From contig CM073331.1 of assembly GCA_037043015.1 (NCBI GenBank), forward strand, positions 1 to 64,000: a stretch of 64,000 nucleotides of DNA, written 5' to 3'. The position numbers and the translations under genes were made by a program. The stretch is from Bryum argenteum (lineage: Eukaryota > Streptophyta > Bryopsida > Bryales > Bryaceae). The notes beneath the pieces are model-generated. The model ran no database searches. It was not told the origin of the DNA and saw nothing but the letters and a program-made list of their open reading frames with translations. Positions 22,275 through 32,148 of the stretch are shown here, in pieces (within the stretch, counting starts at the first letter, position 1; every line of letters begins with the position of its first letter).

Positions 22275-23965
22275 CTAGTATGGACTTGCGAGACTTGGTG
22301 GTGTTGTTGGCAACTGCGGCGTGCCAACCCGAGTCCCGGCGTTGGCGTGCTCTACGGAGTGCTGGCGAGCTAAGTCGAGATAAGTCGGCCACTACGTGCT
22401 GTCCCGATTCTGAGCGTAGCGTTCCAACCCGAGCGCGAGCGTGTTGTGAGGAGTGCCGTCGCGGGCGCACTAACGAGAGTTCGGGAGCTGCGTGCTTTTC
22501 CTATGCCGGGCGCAGCGTGCCACCCCGAGTCCCAGGGCCGCGTGCTCACCCGAGTGCCGGCGTTGGCGTGCTGTTTAGAGTGGTGGCAAGGAGACACTGA
22601 GCCGGACTCGGGAGCTGCGTGCAGTCCCGAGTCTAGGCGCGGCGTCCTAACACGAGTGTCGGCTCCGCGTCCAAGTGGATCTTGGCGCGTCCCGCTCTCA
22701 CGTGTGCCGGCGCAAGCATGCTAATCCGCGTCCAAGTCTGGCTAGCTCTAAAGGGTGCTAGCCATGGCGTCCTGAATTGAGTACCGACTTTTAGCTTCAA
22801 CGACATTAAGCGACTTCTCCTAGGTGGATTTGTCCACTGCGTTCCAAGCAGCTTGATGCTCTTCTAGAGATTACGTACGACAATGTAGAGTGCTTTAAGT
22901 TAATATTGAGATTTAAACAATATTCCACATTAAAAGTAAAATGTTGCGCCTGTTTTGATATCGAGTCAGCTTATACCTGACATATATATATATATATCCA
23001 TATATCTATCCATACTATTTTCTGTCGACTGACATACCTCACACATCTATCTACATTCACATTCAAATTGTACTCACTAAGGGATACTGTTATCTTCAAT
23101 ACATTCCTCTACGGCATCTTCCCAAATGGATGGTGATAGTGGAGGGTCGTAGTTCTTTGCTGTGTCACAAAACTCTTCCCATATCTTGGTCAATTTGGTG
23201 TACGTGGTGTTGTTACAACTGAAGCACTTCCAAATATCTGCAGAGCGTTGGATCTTTAGTATGTACTCGTCACCTTTGTTGTTCGATACACAACTAGTAC
23301 ACCTCACCTTTGGGCACGTTCCACAGCTGATCATATTGTAGTGATGGTCAAAGCACCAACTGCAGTACTCTTCCTTCCCAGCCTCATTTTGCCGAAGACA
23401 AGTGGAACACAAATTAGACCAGTTGTTAGCATTCATTGATCTAAAAGGAAACTGTAACATCATACAACAAAACGTCAACACATTCCATTCTGTAACATTC
23501 CTACCTTTCTCCACTTCTTCTTTACATAGTCTACACCGCATTGACAACAGAGACCAACTGCGAGACGTGGGTGCTGCTTAAAGTAAATCTGAAACTTGGT
23601 ATTCCCACAGACAGAACAATCATACGTTGGACCATTGAGAGTGACCAAAGCCATACTTTATGAATCCCACCGTTCTCGCAGCAACGACATACGAAAATAA
23701 AATATCCGTTGCCACTCTATATACTTATGTAATATGATCTCTCAGCGACTCCTTGGTCAGACAATATTTATTTGCAGAAGAAGGTCATGATATTCCACAA
23801 AGCTTTCTTCAATTTCCACTCGCACTAGGTCATAGCATTGTGCGCCGGCCCTACCAACACGCGGTAGGTCCACCGCGTTGTGCGCCTGCCCCACCAACAC
23901 GCGCTACATCCACCGCGTTGTGCGCCGGCCCCCATTATAACTAGATGCAGGCTCTTTAATATCAA
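22275..23965. repeat. Right copy of the duplicated segment
   Basis: Direct repeat of about 18,345-19,885. It begins in GCCGGC/CCCGAGT-rich DNA, contains a transposase tail remnant at 22,781-22,880 (AGCTTCAACGACATTAAGCG) and the intact ADD-like gene. Confidence 0.75.
23077..23654 (-). CDS. Stand-alone ADD-like zinc finger protein (copy 4, intact)
   Basis: Two exons, 23,505-23,654 (50 codons) and 23,077-23,451 (125 codons with stop), join in phase 0 across a GT-AG intron and give 174 residues without interruption. Residues 10-45: GATA-like finger (CSVCGN, HPRLAVGLCCQC). Residues 60-140: CSTC, YCSWC, ISCGTCPK, CTSC and WKCFSC, the PHD-like part; one expected WC is RC here. The C-terminus is acidic with WEDAVEE. 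As a whole it resembles the ADD module that binds histone H3 tails in DNMT3 and ATRX proteins, without any catalytic partner domain. It lies convergent to a transposase tail remnant and upstream (on the same strand) of copy C. Confidence 0.65.
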
Positions 23966-24239
23966 ACAGTACGACAGAATTTTGTTTTTTAGCGAATAGA
24001 TTGGTTTGTAAAAGTAAGCAGGTTATTGGGTTGCAATGCATGTGAAGGGCATACATGTCGTTCTGTAATGGCAACTTTCTCAAGTAAATATGAGCCACCT
24101 ATTTCAAATAAGTTTCTGCTGGTTACAAGTTCGCATCCGACAAAAGTGTAACACATTCATCACATCAGTGCAGCATCCTTACTTCCATGTAGATCACACT
24201 ACTCGTCAACTTTCGGTCCTACCAAGTCAACCACAGTGA

Positions 24240-25881
24240 TTGATAAATATCTTGTGCCTTCAATTGACGTTGACGACACCATGACGCGCCATAACTTCGT
24301 TAAGCATCCTCCAAAGGTATGACTGTGCGTCCTTAGTCTCTGATTGCATGTCGCAAATGGCAATTGTCATCACCTTGGCTTAGGTTGAGTCGTAAACGTG
24401 ACAGGCAAACGTAGTGTAATGTTTGATGCATTTAAGGTGATCAAACATGATCCACGAGTCCTTCAGATTTCGAGTTTGCATGCGTTGAACGAGGTCGCGC
24501 CTGATCTAGGTCCAATCTCGGACATCTTGAAAACAAAAACTTTGTCAGTGTCCTTTCCTTGGCCCGGAAATCTATTCTCTTGGACAAATGGCCAGCGGGT
24601 TGTCCCCCTGAGTTCGCATACACCATCAATCACACGTAGCTTTACCATTCGTCTAAACTGAGAGATGTTGTGGCAAATGGTTGGACTGGTATAGCTCTCA
24701 AACTTGTGCATAACATCTTGCATCTCCGTATCCGTTATGTAAACAGATGGTTCTCCTTCCTCGCCCAGTAGCAAGTCGCCAAGGAACTCCAAAGTTGCTG
24801 ACATTGCTATAGAAGATGGTGATGCTTTTGGAGTCCTGTCGACAGCTTCTGAAATCAGACGATCTCGTAAGACACGAGATTCCCTGCATTCACCTCTTCC
24901 AACTGGGTGATCATAATGCCCAATATGTATACAAGCACGGGTAGTTGTAACTCCACCCGTAACCTAGTACATGAGAGCATGACAAAGCTTCACGCAAGTA
25001 GGTGGCCCTTTACGAATTGCGCACACCAATGTTGAATTCAGCGGCTGGGTCTTGCCGAGGAATTGTCCCTTCACATGACCAACCCATTTCTTTTCATTGA
25101 CACTATCAGCATGGCCTTTGCGAAATAGAAATGGACAGCTCGGATTATCACATCAAAGGTGGCCAACACAATGAGCAGAATGAAAACTTAATCTAAAGTC
25201 ATTTTGAATATTGCGAGTACTGGAATGGCACCAAACATGGCCGTCATGAGATTTATCCATCATGTACAGCTTTCCAGGATGGTCGAACTTAACATCACTT
25301 GGGGGTGGAGGGAACTCAAATGTGTGGTTTCCATCGTAATCTGCAGGCAACTAGTGAACAAACAAATGTTGGAAAGAATCTAGGTCTAGTTTGCTAAGTT
25401 CACTCTTGGCTCCTTTGCGAAACTGGAGTTTGCGAATGCAAGCTATAGAACTGATTGTTGAGGCAGGCACTGGTGACAATGGCGGTTTTTGGGAAGCGAA
25501 ACCACCCGGTGGTGGACGAACAATAGGACCTAGACCGTTTCTCAATTTTGTGTGGCCTAAAGCTGACTCAACATCAGAGTCTTCTAGAGTTAAGAACTCG
25601 GACTTCGAGGGTTTGGAGAAATGAGAGAGAGGTGCAGCGGCATCTGACTTAGAGCTTAAGACTGTTGCACCAAGTGTTGCGGTCAGTGATTGTGCGCAAT
25701 CGGTCACTCCTGTGTGCTCACCAATCAAGCAGTACGTAGTAGGCTTTAGGACCCAAACACCACCTTCTAACTTTGCACTACATATGACAGCATCAGTGTA
25801 AAGAAGCGCACTTAAATCATCATAAACCTCTTCCTCCAGAAAGATAGAGTCGAGTTTGAAATCAAGCTTCAAGGCGAGCAT
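24240..25881 (-). pseudogene. MULE-like transposase copy C (5' two thirds, inactivated)
   Basis: Read on the minus strand: N-terminal domain (LDSIFLEEEVYDDL; to 25,351), then an internal stop TAG, a Cys/His finger (VWCHSSTRN, HCVGHL, then CDNPSC and TRACIHIGHYDHPV, 25,300-24,900), and the first part of the DDE core (CELRGTTRW, FDHLKC, VMTIAIC; 24,640-24,270). It ends near 24,240 before the second catalytic region, so the SWIM end is missing. Stops after LFVH (about 25,351), after VGHL (25,153) and after ALMY fit single C-to-T changes from CAG or CGA; a frame shift lies near 24,470. It is clearly diverged from copies A and B, so it is an older or separate lineage of the same family. Confidence 0.7.
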
Positions 25882-26272
25882 TCTAGCATTGACAACAATT
25901 CTTCCGTCAAATTGAGGTGATACTCTAAGGTGGGCTCAACCACCCTCCACACGAATCGTTGCTATAGTAGGCAATTGTAAGATAATCAAAGATGACCGAC
26001 GACAACAAGGGGGTGTCTCAGCCTGGAGTCGTCATCAAATTGAGGATCATTAATTGATTTAGTTGGACTGAACGTAAAATGGTGGCTATCAATAATTACT
26101 TCGTACAGTGCATTTTCAGTTTTAAATTGTAGACGTAGCTTACTAAAAGGAGAGTAGTAAATGCAAAAGATAGCGCCGCCTATAGTTAGAACTCGACGTT
26201 GTTGTCTTTATATTCCTCGCTGCGACATAAAGTTGTTCCAAATCCAATGAGTTCGTGTAGTCATACTCTCAA
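25882..26272. promoter_or_regulatory. Divergent intergenic region of element copy C
   Basis: About 390 bases separate the transposase N-terminus (minus) from the basic accessory gene (plus), the same layout as at 13,496-14,010. No motif could be assigned with confidence. Confidence 0.4.
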
Positions 26273-26521
26273 ATGCCAGAAGCTGTAGAAGTAGAACGAA
26301 GAAAGCGACGTAGAAAGCGAGCTCCAAGAGGGAGGCTATACTTTTCGAACAAGAGTAGTAGGAGACAAATGACGCGTAAGGGAAATCAAAGAAGTGCAAT
26401 GGGTGAAACTGCAAAGACTCTTTTGCCAATTCTTGAGGACTCCGCAGGAGATCCTCAACGAACACTATCAATCAAAGAACCATCAGACGATGTACGCAAA
26501 AATTGTAGGAGTCTGTTTTGA
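26273..26521 (+). CDS. Basic accessory protein divergent from transposase copy C
   Basis: The frame encodes a strongly basic N-terminus (ERRKRRRKRAPR), then GRLYFSNKSSRRQM and GETAKTLLPILEDSAGD, aligned with the accessory gene of copy B (13,050-13,495) over about 50 residues. A splice donor is likely at about 26,491 (GAT then GTACGC), in which case the final codons of the open frame are intronic and an acidic second exon, as in copy B, has not been located. Function unknown; placement head-to-head with the transposase in two diverged copies argues that it is part of the element. Confidence 0.5.
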   Translation: MPEAVEVERRKRRRKRAPRGRLYFSNKSSRRQMTRKGNQRSAMGETAKTLLPILEDSAGDPQRTLSIKEPSDDVRKNCRSLF

Positions 26522-27520
26522 TATTGGATGCTTGACTTTTTTTTTTCTTTGCTGACGATTGAATTTTATTCTTCAACTGCTATAATGTATAAGAAATGGA
26601 TGCACCTTAAACAGATTTTAGTTGGAAGAGGATGTTTTTAAGCGATTGTTTTCGCATTCTAATTCTTAATGCAAGAATCAGCAGGCGATGAAACTAGCAA
26701 AGAGGAATCTCGTGAATTTTGATTTGATTGATGTTTACTTTTCCTCCTGATTTGACAGCTTAGAGAAGCGTTGAATTGAGTTGAGGTCACATCAGTCACA
26801 TCACTGAGGTCAGATGAGTGGCCGTTGTTGCGTGACCTAATTTGGCAGCCGCCAAGAGCTTCGTCCTCTCCCACCTTCCATAGCCATTCTTCCAACAGCG
26901 CTCTCTCAACTACTCCGAGGCCTCACCTCACATTTCTCCCTCCTTCCATAGCCATTCTTCTAGCACCGTTGTCTTGTCTTCTCCGCGGCCTCACTTCAAC
27001 CGCACTTCTCTGTGGCCGAACTCTCCGTAAATGCATGCGAGTTGTTGTCATCGTACTCCATAGTTCTCTCCAGCAGTTTTTGCAGATAAATTCAAAGGTG
27101 TAAGTACTTGTGAGGTTAAGAGGAAGTAGAATATGGCTGAGCTGAGTGACAACGTGGTTACTACATTGATTGTCTCAGAGGACACAGCAGCTGATCGACA
27201 GAATAGCGAAGGTAATTTTCTTAACACGACCTAATTTGAACTATATACGAGTTGTCTATCTGTCGGTGGAGCTCAAGAAAGCAAGCGGAGGGCGGAGTGG
27301 GAACTGCGGCGTGGCGAGAGAATGTCCTAAACAAGGTAGTTCATTCTGTTGCTTCAGGTTCTTTGTTTTGTATTCCATCTTTTTTCTTCAAGTTTTTTGT
27401 TTTACATTCCATCGACAATGCATACGTGAATACAGGGTCGATTTTGGATAACGTTATGAGCCGACTTCGTGTTACTCAAGCCTGCGATTCTAAACCCTAA
27501 ACGACGTACCAAATTCTACT
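26522..27520. other. Stretch with no supported gene
   Basis: AT-rich to 26,800, then pyrimidine-rich. A direct repeat of about 65 bases with the words CTTCCATAGCCATTCTTC and CGGCCTCAC occurs at about 26,875 and 26,940. An ATG frame at 27,134 gives only about 26 codons before a possible donor. Confidence 0.45.
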
Positions 27521-27864
27521 ATAGGCTTCCTGCCAACAGTGGCACGTCCAACATCGTCCGCACAGCGTTTCTTTACGGCAACTACGACGGACGGCCTCGG
27601 TCGCTTACATTCGAGGTCCACATTGATAGCCTCAACGGCAGTCTTGTCCAGACGACGTCTCCTATTGCTGCCATCTTAATCGAGGTCATCACCGTGGCTG
27701 TGGCGATCAATATCTTCATCTGCCTGGCGCCCAACGCGCTCGGAACCGATGTCCCACTCATCAATTTCATCGAGTTGCGGCCTACAAGCTCACGCTTCAA
27801 CTACGGTGGCAAGAAACTCAAGCGAGCCTCTCAAGCCAAGCTTGCTGCAAACCCTAAACCCTAA
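27520..27864 (+). pseudogene. Malectin-like receptor kinase ectodomain fragment
   Basis: An open frame matches the C-terminal part of the malectin-like carbohydrate-binding domain of plant receptor-like kinases: YYRLPANSGTSNIVRT, FLYGNYDG, then VITVAVAINIFICL and FIELRPT. Such domains sense cell wall or peptide ligands at the plasma membrane. Only about 100 residues are present; there is no signal peptide, leucine-rich repeat or kinase. A few residues are missing between the two halves, where family members have another strand. It sits directly upstream of the SEC1 fragment and is flanked on both sides by telomere-type AAACCCTA words, so it appears to be a captured piece and not a gene. Confidence 0.65.
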
Positions 27865-27867
27865 ACA
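27850..27867 (+). repeat. Short interstitial telomere-type repeat
   Basis: AAACCCTAAACCCTAAAC, two and a half units of the plant telomere repeat, ends the malectin-like fragment; a single CTAAACCCTAAAC stands at 27,490-27,502 before it. Could be telo-box type regulatory words or junction filler. Confidence 0.8.
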
Positions 27868-28033
27868 GCCCTCGCGTACCGTCCGTCTGCCCCCGACGGA
27901 TCCGCTTTGCTTGGAGGCAGGGTTCGAGACGAGATCACAGCATACGCCAGCGATCGGCCCTCGCAGCACCAGCGACAGCCGCCGCAGCACCTCAGCCCTC
28001 GCAGCACCAGCGACAGCAGCGGCGGGGCGGCGA

Positions 28034-29584
28034 TGGATTCCTCTGATGGTTCTTTACATGGTGGGGTGGACCACCGCCTCTTTCGGCAAATCACCCGAGA
28101 CAGTGGTGGAGGATTTCAACAAACAGAGACAACCCCTACCTGCCCTGGAAGCAATTTACTTTATTCAGCCATCTCATGGCACGTGATACGGCAAGCATGT
28201 GATGAATAGCTACTAACTTTTGTTCGCTTGGTCAGGCTCTAGATTGGTTTGGAGCTCGTCTTGTTATCTTGCTCATGGAACACGCGCTTTTGTTTCAGGA
28301 GTTCCCATATGTGCGGTTCCGTGCACCTAGGTCCGTCATGGAAACATCGACGACCACAGCAACTCATGACTTAGTGCCAACCAAGTTGGCAGCCTTATTG
28401 TGGGATAAGCTAATGAAGTACAAGGCATCCTTACTCAACTTTCCACAATCAGAGACCTGCGACCTCATCATCGTGGATAGATCAATAGACCCTGTAGGTG
28501 ATTTTTTCGAGTGTTCGATGGATCAAAGTTTCTGACTGTTGTTTTGGACTATTATTCTTCTATAATCTTGTAGTCTAGACTCCCCGGTAAACTGAAGACG
28601 CGCATAGTCGTTTCTCACAGCGGCAAAGTAGTTGGTTTGTGTAGGCGCAACCCTGTGCTGCATGTCAATGTGACAAGATTAAGAGTTTCATCAGAAAGAT
28701 TGTTGCAGGTGGCTGCAGTGATACATGAGTGGTCGTACGATGCAATGTGCCATGATCTTTTGGAGTTGGAAGGCAAGAAGTATTCTTATGAGGTACGGAA
28801 AATTTGTTTTTCTGAGCTGTTGTGCGTGTCCTGTGAGACCGACGAATGGATAAAAGCAGCGTCCGGAGAACTGCTCTGGTTTGCTTTTGTTAGTGCAGTG
28901 CGTGTTGGAGAATGGGTTGTTCGGATTGCAGATGATCGGAGTTGGCTGATTTTTCCTTGGTGAATCTGCAGATAATGAACGGAGTAAAAAAGGAGCGCAA
29001 AGAGGTGCTGTTAGAGGAACACGATCCCATCTGGATGGAACTGCGGGACCTTTTCATTGCCGATGTACGTTTCCTCCATTGCTTTGATTCGCTCATTTAG
29101 TCTCGTATTTTTCGGGCCCCCAAAGTAGTCGGTTGAAAAAATTCCTTGTGTGATTGCTGAAAACAGGCAAGCTTGCGGCTTTCGGATATTTTGGCAATGT
29201 TTACAAATAAAAACCAAGGTGCTCAACTGCAACTGGGTGCGAGGTAGAGCGCATCTCTTTTGCCTGACGCACCATCAAGAAGATGCATGTAGTTAGTGCA
29301 TGTAGTTTCGAAGTTCTGGAGCTCGTCTCGTCCCAAACACTGCATCGGGTACCCGATGGAGTAAAATGGATGGGGAGCGCACTGAAGCACCGCCCGTCAC
29401 TGGCACCTAACACCCCATCGGATACTCAACGGGGGCAAGATGAAGAATCTTGCATTTCCTTGATGATATTCTACCGCGCTTTTCATGCATACTAGTCGGC
29501 AACCCCGACCCCATCGGATACCCGATAGGGACTTTTGATTGATTTTTTCTTCATGGCCAGGAGAAGATCATCAATGCAAACGAG
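28034..29584 (+). pseudogene. SEC1/KEULE (SM protein) gene fragment, 5' half
   Basis: SM proteins bind syntaxins in membrane fusion; KEULE acts in cytokinesis. Seen: the start MDSSDGSLHGG...FRQITR as in plant SEC1/KEULE proteins; directly after it, in another frame, VVEDFNKQRQPLPALEAIYFIQPS, so about 50 residues in between are deleted. Then exons 28,299-28,493 (FPYVRFRAP, DLVPTKLAA, VDRSIDP), 28,709-28,792 ([15 protein letters not shown]), 28,972-29,064 (VLLEEHDPIWMELR), 29,168-29,236 and possibly 29,561-29,584, all with GT-AG borders. The C-terminal half is absent. Because introns are kept, the copy came by a DNA route and not from mRNA. It cannot make a working SM protein. Confidence 0.75.
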
Positions 29585-30430
29585 GTAAGTTTGCCTAATA
29601 CTTTTGCTAAATCTTCAAATATAATAACAAAATCATTTGTTGAATGTACTTGTATTTATAAATGTCAAAATGAAATGGAGAACTATTGATCTGTATTTCC
29701 CATCGGGTACCTGATATGGTATTTCTGTTTAATTTGTTGTGATTCTGACAATAATTTGAAGTTTTTCCAGGTGAATTTGCAATTTGGGATGGGGTCGGGC
29801 GCTTGCTCGTGTCTAAGGACCCTCACTTGCCACAACCCAGCGCGTGGGCGCAGCGGTGGATGAGGGCTGCGTTGCAGTGAGGTGGGGGTCGAGTGGCCGA
29901 CGGGGTCCTTGGACCCGCAGTCGCCCCGCCGCGGCGCCTCGACGCCAGAGGTCGGGATTTGCCCCTTGGGAATGCAGTCGCCCCTCCCAGCCTTAGTTGG
30001 CTATGCAAGTGGGGATCGGGTGCCCGATGGGGCCCCGGCGCGCTCAACTACCCCGACCCCAGCGCCGCCCTGGGCCGCATCCTTACTCCCCGACGCGGCT
30101 GGTGTGGTAGGTCGGGCGCCCGATGGGATCCCGCGACCCGCAGGGGCCTTACCACGCCGGGAACTTATCTCGCCCCTACGAGCCGTCGGAGGCAGCGAAG
30201 GACGCGTCGAGACAAAGCAAAGGGCGCGACACAGCGTGCCGAGGCGACAACCTCAAACCCCAGCTTCAACACTGCGCGAAAGAACTATCAGTCCCCTTAT
30301 AAAGCAGCTTCCATTGTCTGCCCTCGCTAGAATGAGCTCCATCAAATGAAAACAGACGATATAGGATAAGATTTGTAACTCATTTCTTGTATAAGTTTTC
30401 TTGACTATTCTTCCGTTTCTGTGTTCAAAC
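29585..30430. other. Intergenic: AT-rich, then GC-rich block with palindromic words
   Basis: 29,600-29,765 is AT-rich. 29,770-30,280 is strongly GC-rich and remains open in several frames by composition only. Palindromes of the CATCGGGTACCCGATG family occur through 29,343-30,127. No protein family recognised. Confidence 0.55.
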
Positions 30431-30431
30431 A

Positions 30432-31265
30432 GATGAGCTTAGTCAGTTGGAAGGGAAGCCGTCTTTGACGAACACAACCTTCGCCACACCGGCACCTGAG
30501 AATCGACCTGCAACTCGATCAACGCATACAAATGACGTGGACGATGTTGATCGACTGGCGAAGATGTCATTGACTAAGGAGAGCACCGTTGAACGCGGAC
30601 GTTGAGAGTGTCATTGAACGTCGTTGAATGCTGAGGAGTCGCGTTCTTTTGAACAGATAGTGGTTGAGGGTGGACACCCCGATGAAGGACCCCAACCAGC
30701 TCAGGAGAGTTTGGTGGATCACGATAGCATTCCCTTGACAGAGGCTGAGGTCGAGGAGAGAATAGACAGTCTTGTAAGCCAGGAGGCTGTACACACTAGA
30801 TCCCGGATAGACGCGCTTCGTTTGAAGCCCAAGCACAAGTCACGTCTGAACATTCCTCTTTGCAGGCTGAAGAGACTGACAGTTGTAAGACCAGCAATGA
30901 AGAATGATAATGAACTTCTTCAAAGTCGATTTGTCAATGGAGGATACATTGAGGGCGCGGCTGTCTTCTACGTTGCATTAGAAGACAACAACTCCAAGTC
31001 CCATGACGTGATTGAGGAGGACATGCTGTCGTGGAACGACAACTGGCGTGCTGTTAACGACGAGTTTGAAGCGAAATTGAAAGATGATCCAGTTTTGCGA
31101 CGGTTCTCGAACAAAATGTTTAATGTTTGGGATGGTAATCACCGGTTGCAGGCTTGGCTACCAATCATCAACAGAAAGCACGCTGATGACATTGAGTGGC
31201 ATTTCTCTGTTAATTGCATCATTCTGGACGTCAGGGTAGAGTTATCGACACGCTTTCAATGTTGT
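30432..31265 (+). pseudogene. ParB/methyltransferase-like protein, copy 2, N-terminal part
   Basis: This is the left part of copy 2, severed from its 3' part (44,486-48,158) by the gypsy element. After a disordered acidic start (30,432-30,605, broken by frame shifts) an open frame at 30,624-31,265 reads LNIPLCRLKRLTV, then a helical segment, then VWDGNHRLQAW (about 31,123-31,156) and VNCIILDVR. The order strand-helices-DGNHR resembles the ParB/Srx-like fold, in which the (D/E)G.HR box binds nucleotide. In bacteria and phages such domains are often fused to N4/N6 DNA methylases, and the partner here is one. Exact domain borders and activity cannot be judged by eye. A one-base shift occurs near 31,232. 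Confidence 0.5.
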
Positions 31266-31270
31266 ATGAC
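31266..31270 (+). repeat. Target site duplication of the gypsy element (left)
   Basis: ATGAC before the 5' LTR corresponds to ATGAT at 44,481-44,485 after the 3' LTR: a 5-bp duplication with one substitution. Taking one copy out brings the split gene back into continuity. Confidence 0.75.
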
Positions 31271-32078
31271 TGTTACCGAAGCCAACGTTGCCAACAGGGG
31301 AGTCGCGATCAAGGCGGGAGGATAGGGCCACCGAACGGCAGTAGGGACTTTGGACGACATCGGCTACTTAAGAGTGTAGTTGCAGCAGAGTAGACACTGG
31401 TTTTTCTTGACATGCATTGATAGAGAGGATTAGGAGCAAACTGTTTGTACTCATTTTCCATTATCAATACAAGGCCATGGCCAGTCTTCTCTCTACATCT
31501 AAGTCCCTGCTATCTACCTAACCTGCACAATCCTAACTTGTTATGATTCTACAATTGCCTGGCCATTACTTCTTGCTGTTTCCTTCGCCCTTCCTCGTGG
31601 GCTGTGGCGCGCTGCTGGGGAAGCGCCCTTCCTTCTCAACGCTGCTTAAGTGCCACACAACGCAAGACATCGCTGGCACCAAGGCTCTCCTTCTTCTCTC
31701 TCTTTCCTCTCCCCTTTTCTCCTTCGGTTTTCTTCCTCTTCTTGAGATATCTGTAACTCCCTCGCTGGCCAAGACTAGCATAAGTCTCTTGCACCAACGC
31801 CGGTCTTTGGCGCCAACGTTGACAACGAGGATACTGAACTCGAAGCCACCAATGGCCCACGGAAGCCAACGCTGAGTTACCTTCAAACTCACCGGTAGTC
31901 AACAGGACCTCCCACGGGGTCTTGGCCGGTTCAGTCCAGACTTCGAAGTGTTCTTTGACGCTGACAGGTCTTCCGTTCCCTCCTCCACTCCACCAAAGAC
32001 TCTACGTTGCCTTAAAAATACCACGGTGGTTGACTTAGGTAGTCTCACAAACGCACTTCCATACACGCCCGGCTAACA
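31271..32078 (+). repeat. 5' LTR of the gypsy element
   Basis: 808 bp bounded by TGTTA/TAACA. It contains GGCTACTTAAGAG at about 31,363, a possible TATA-like signal, and pyrimidine-rich DNA in the 3' half. An open frame of 110 codons inside it is not a gene. Confidence 0.9.
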
Positions 32079-32081
32079 TTT

Positions 32082-32100
32082 TGGCGACCTTGCTGGGGAT
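32082..32100 (+). other. Primer binding site, tRNA-Asp-like
   Basis: TGGCGACCTTGCTGGGGAT lies three bases after the LTR end and resembles the complement of the tRNA-Asp 3' end used by Athila/Tat elements, with a few mismatches. Confidence 0.55.
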
Positions 32101-32148
32101 GGAGTGCTGAGATACTCAGAAGTCGAGTAGAAGCCCTACGCGAACAAA

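Noticed and set aside
22981-23000. TA-rich microsatellite as promoter
   Set aside because: A simple AT repeat without gene context on the needed strand.
29882-30349. Long open frames (145 and 155 codons) in the GC-rich block
   Set aside because: Several frames are open together because of composition; no motifs, no splice context, no paralog.
31543-31902. Open frames of about 110 codons in the LTRs (also at 40,277)
   Set aside because: Identical in both LTRs and without start context or known domain; LTR sequence.
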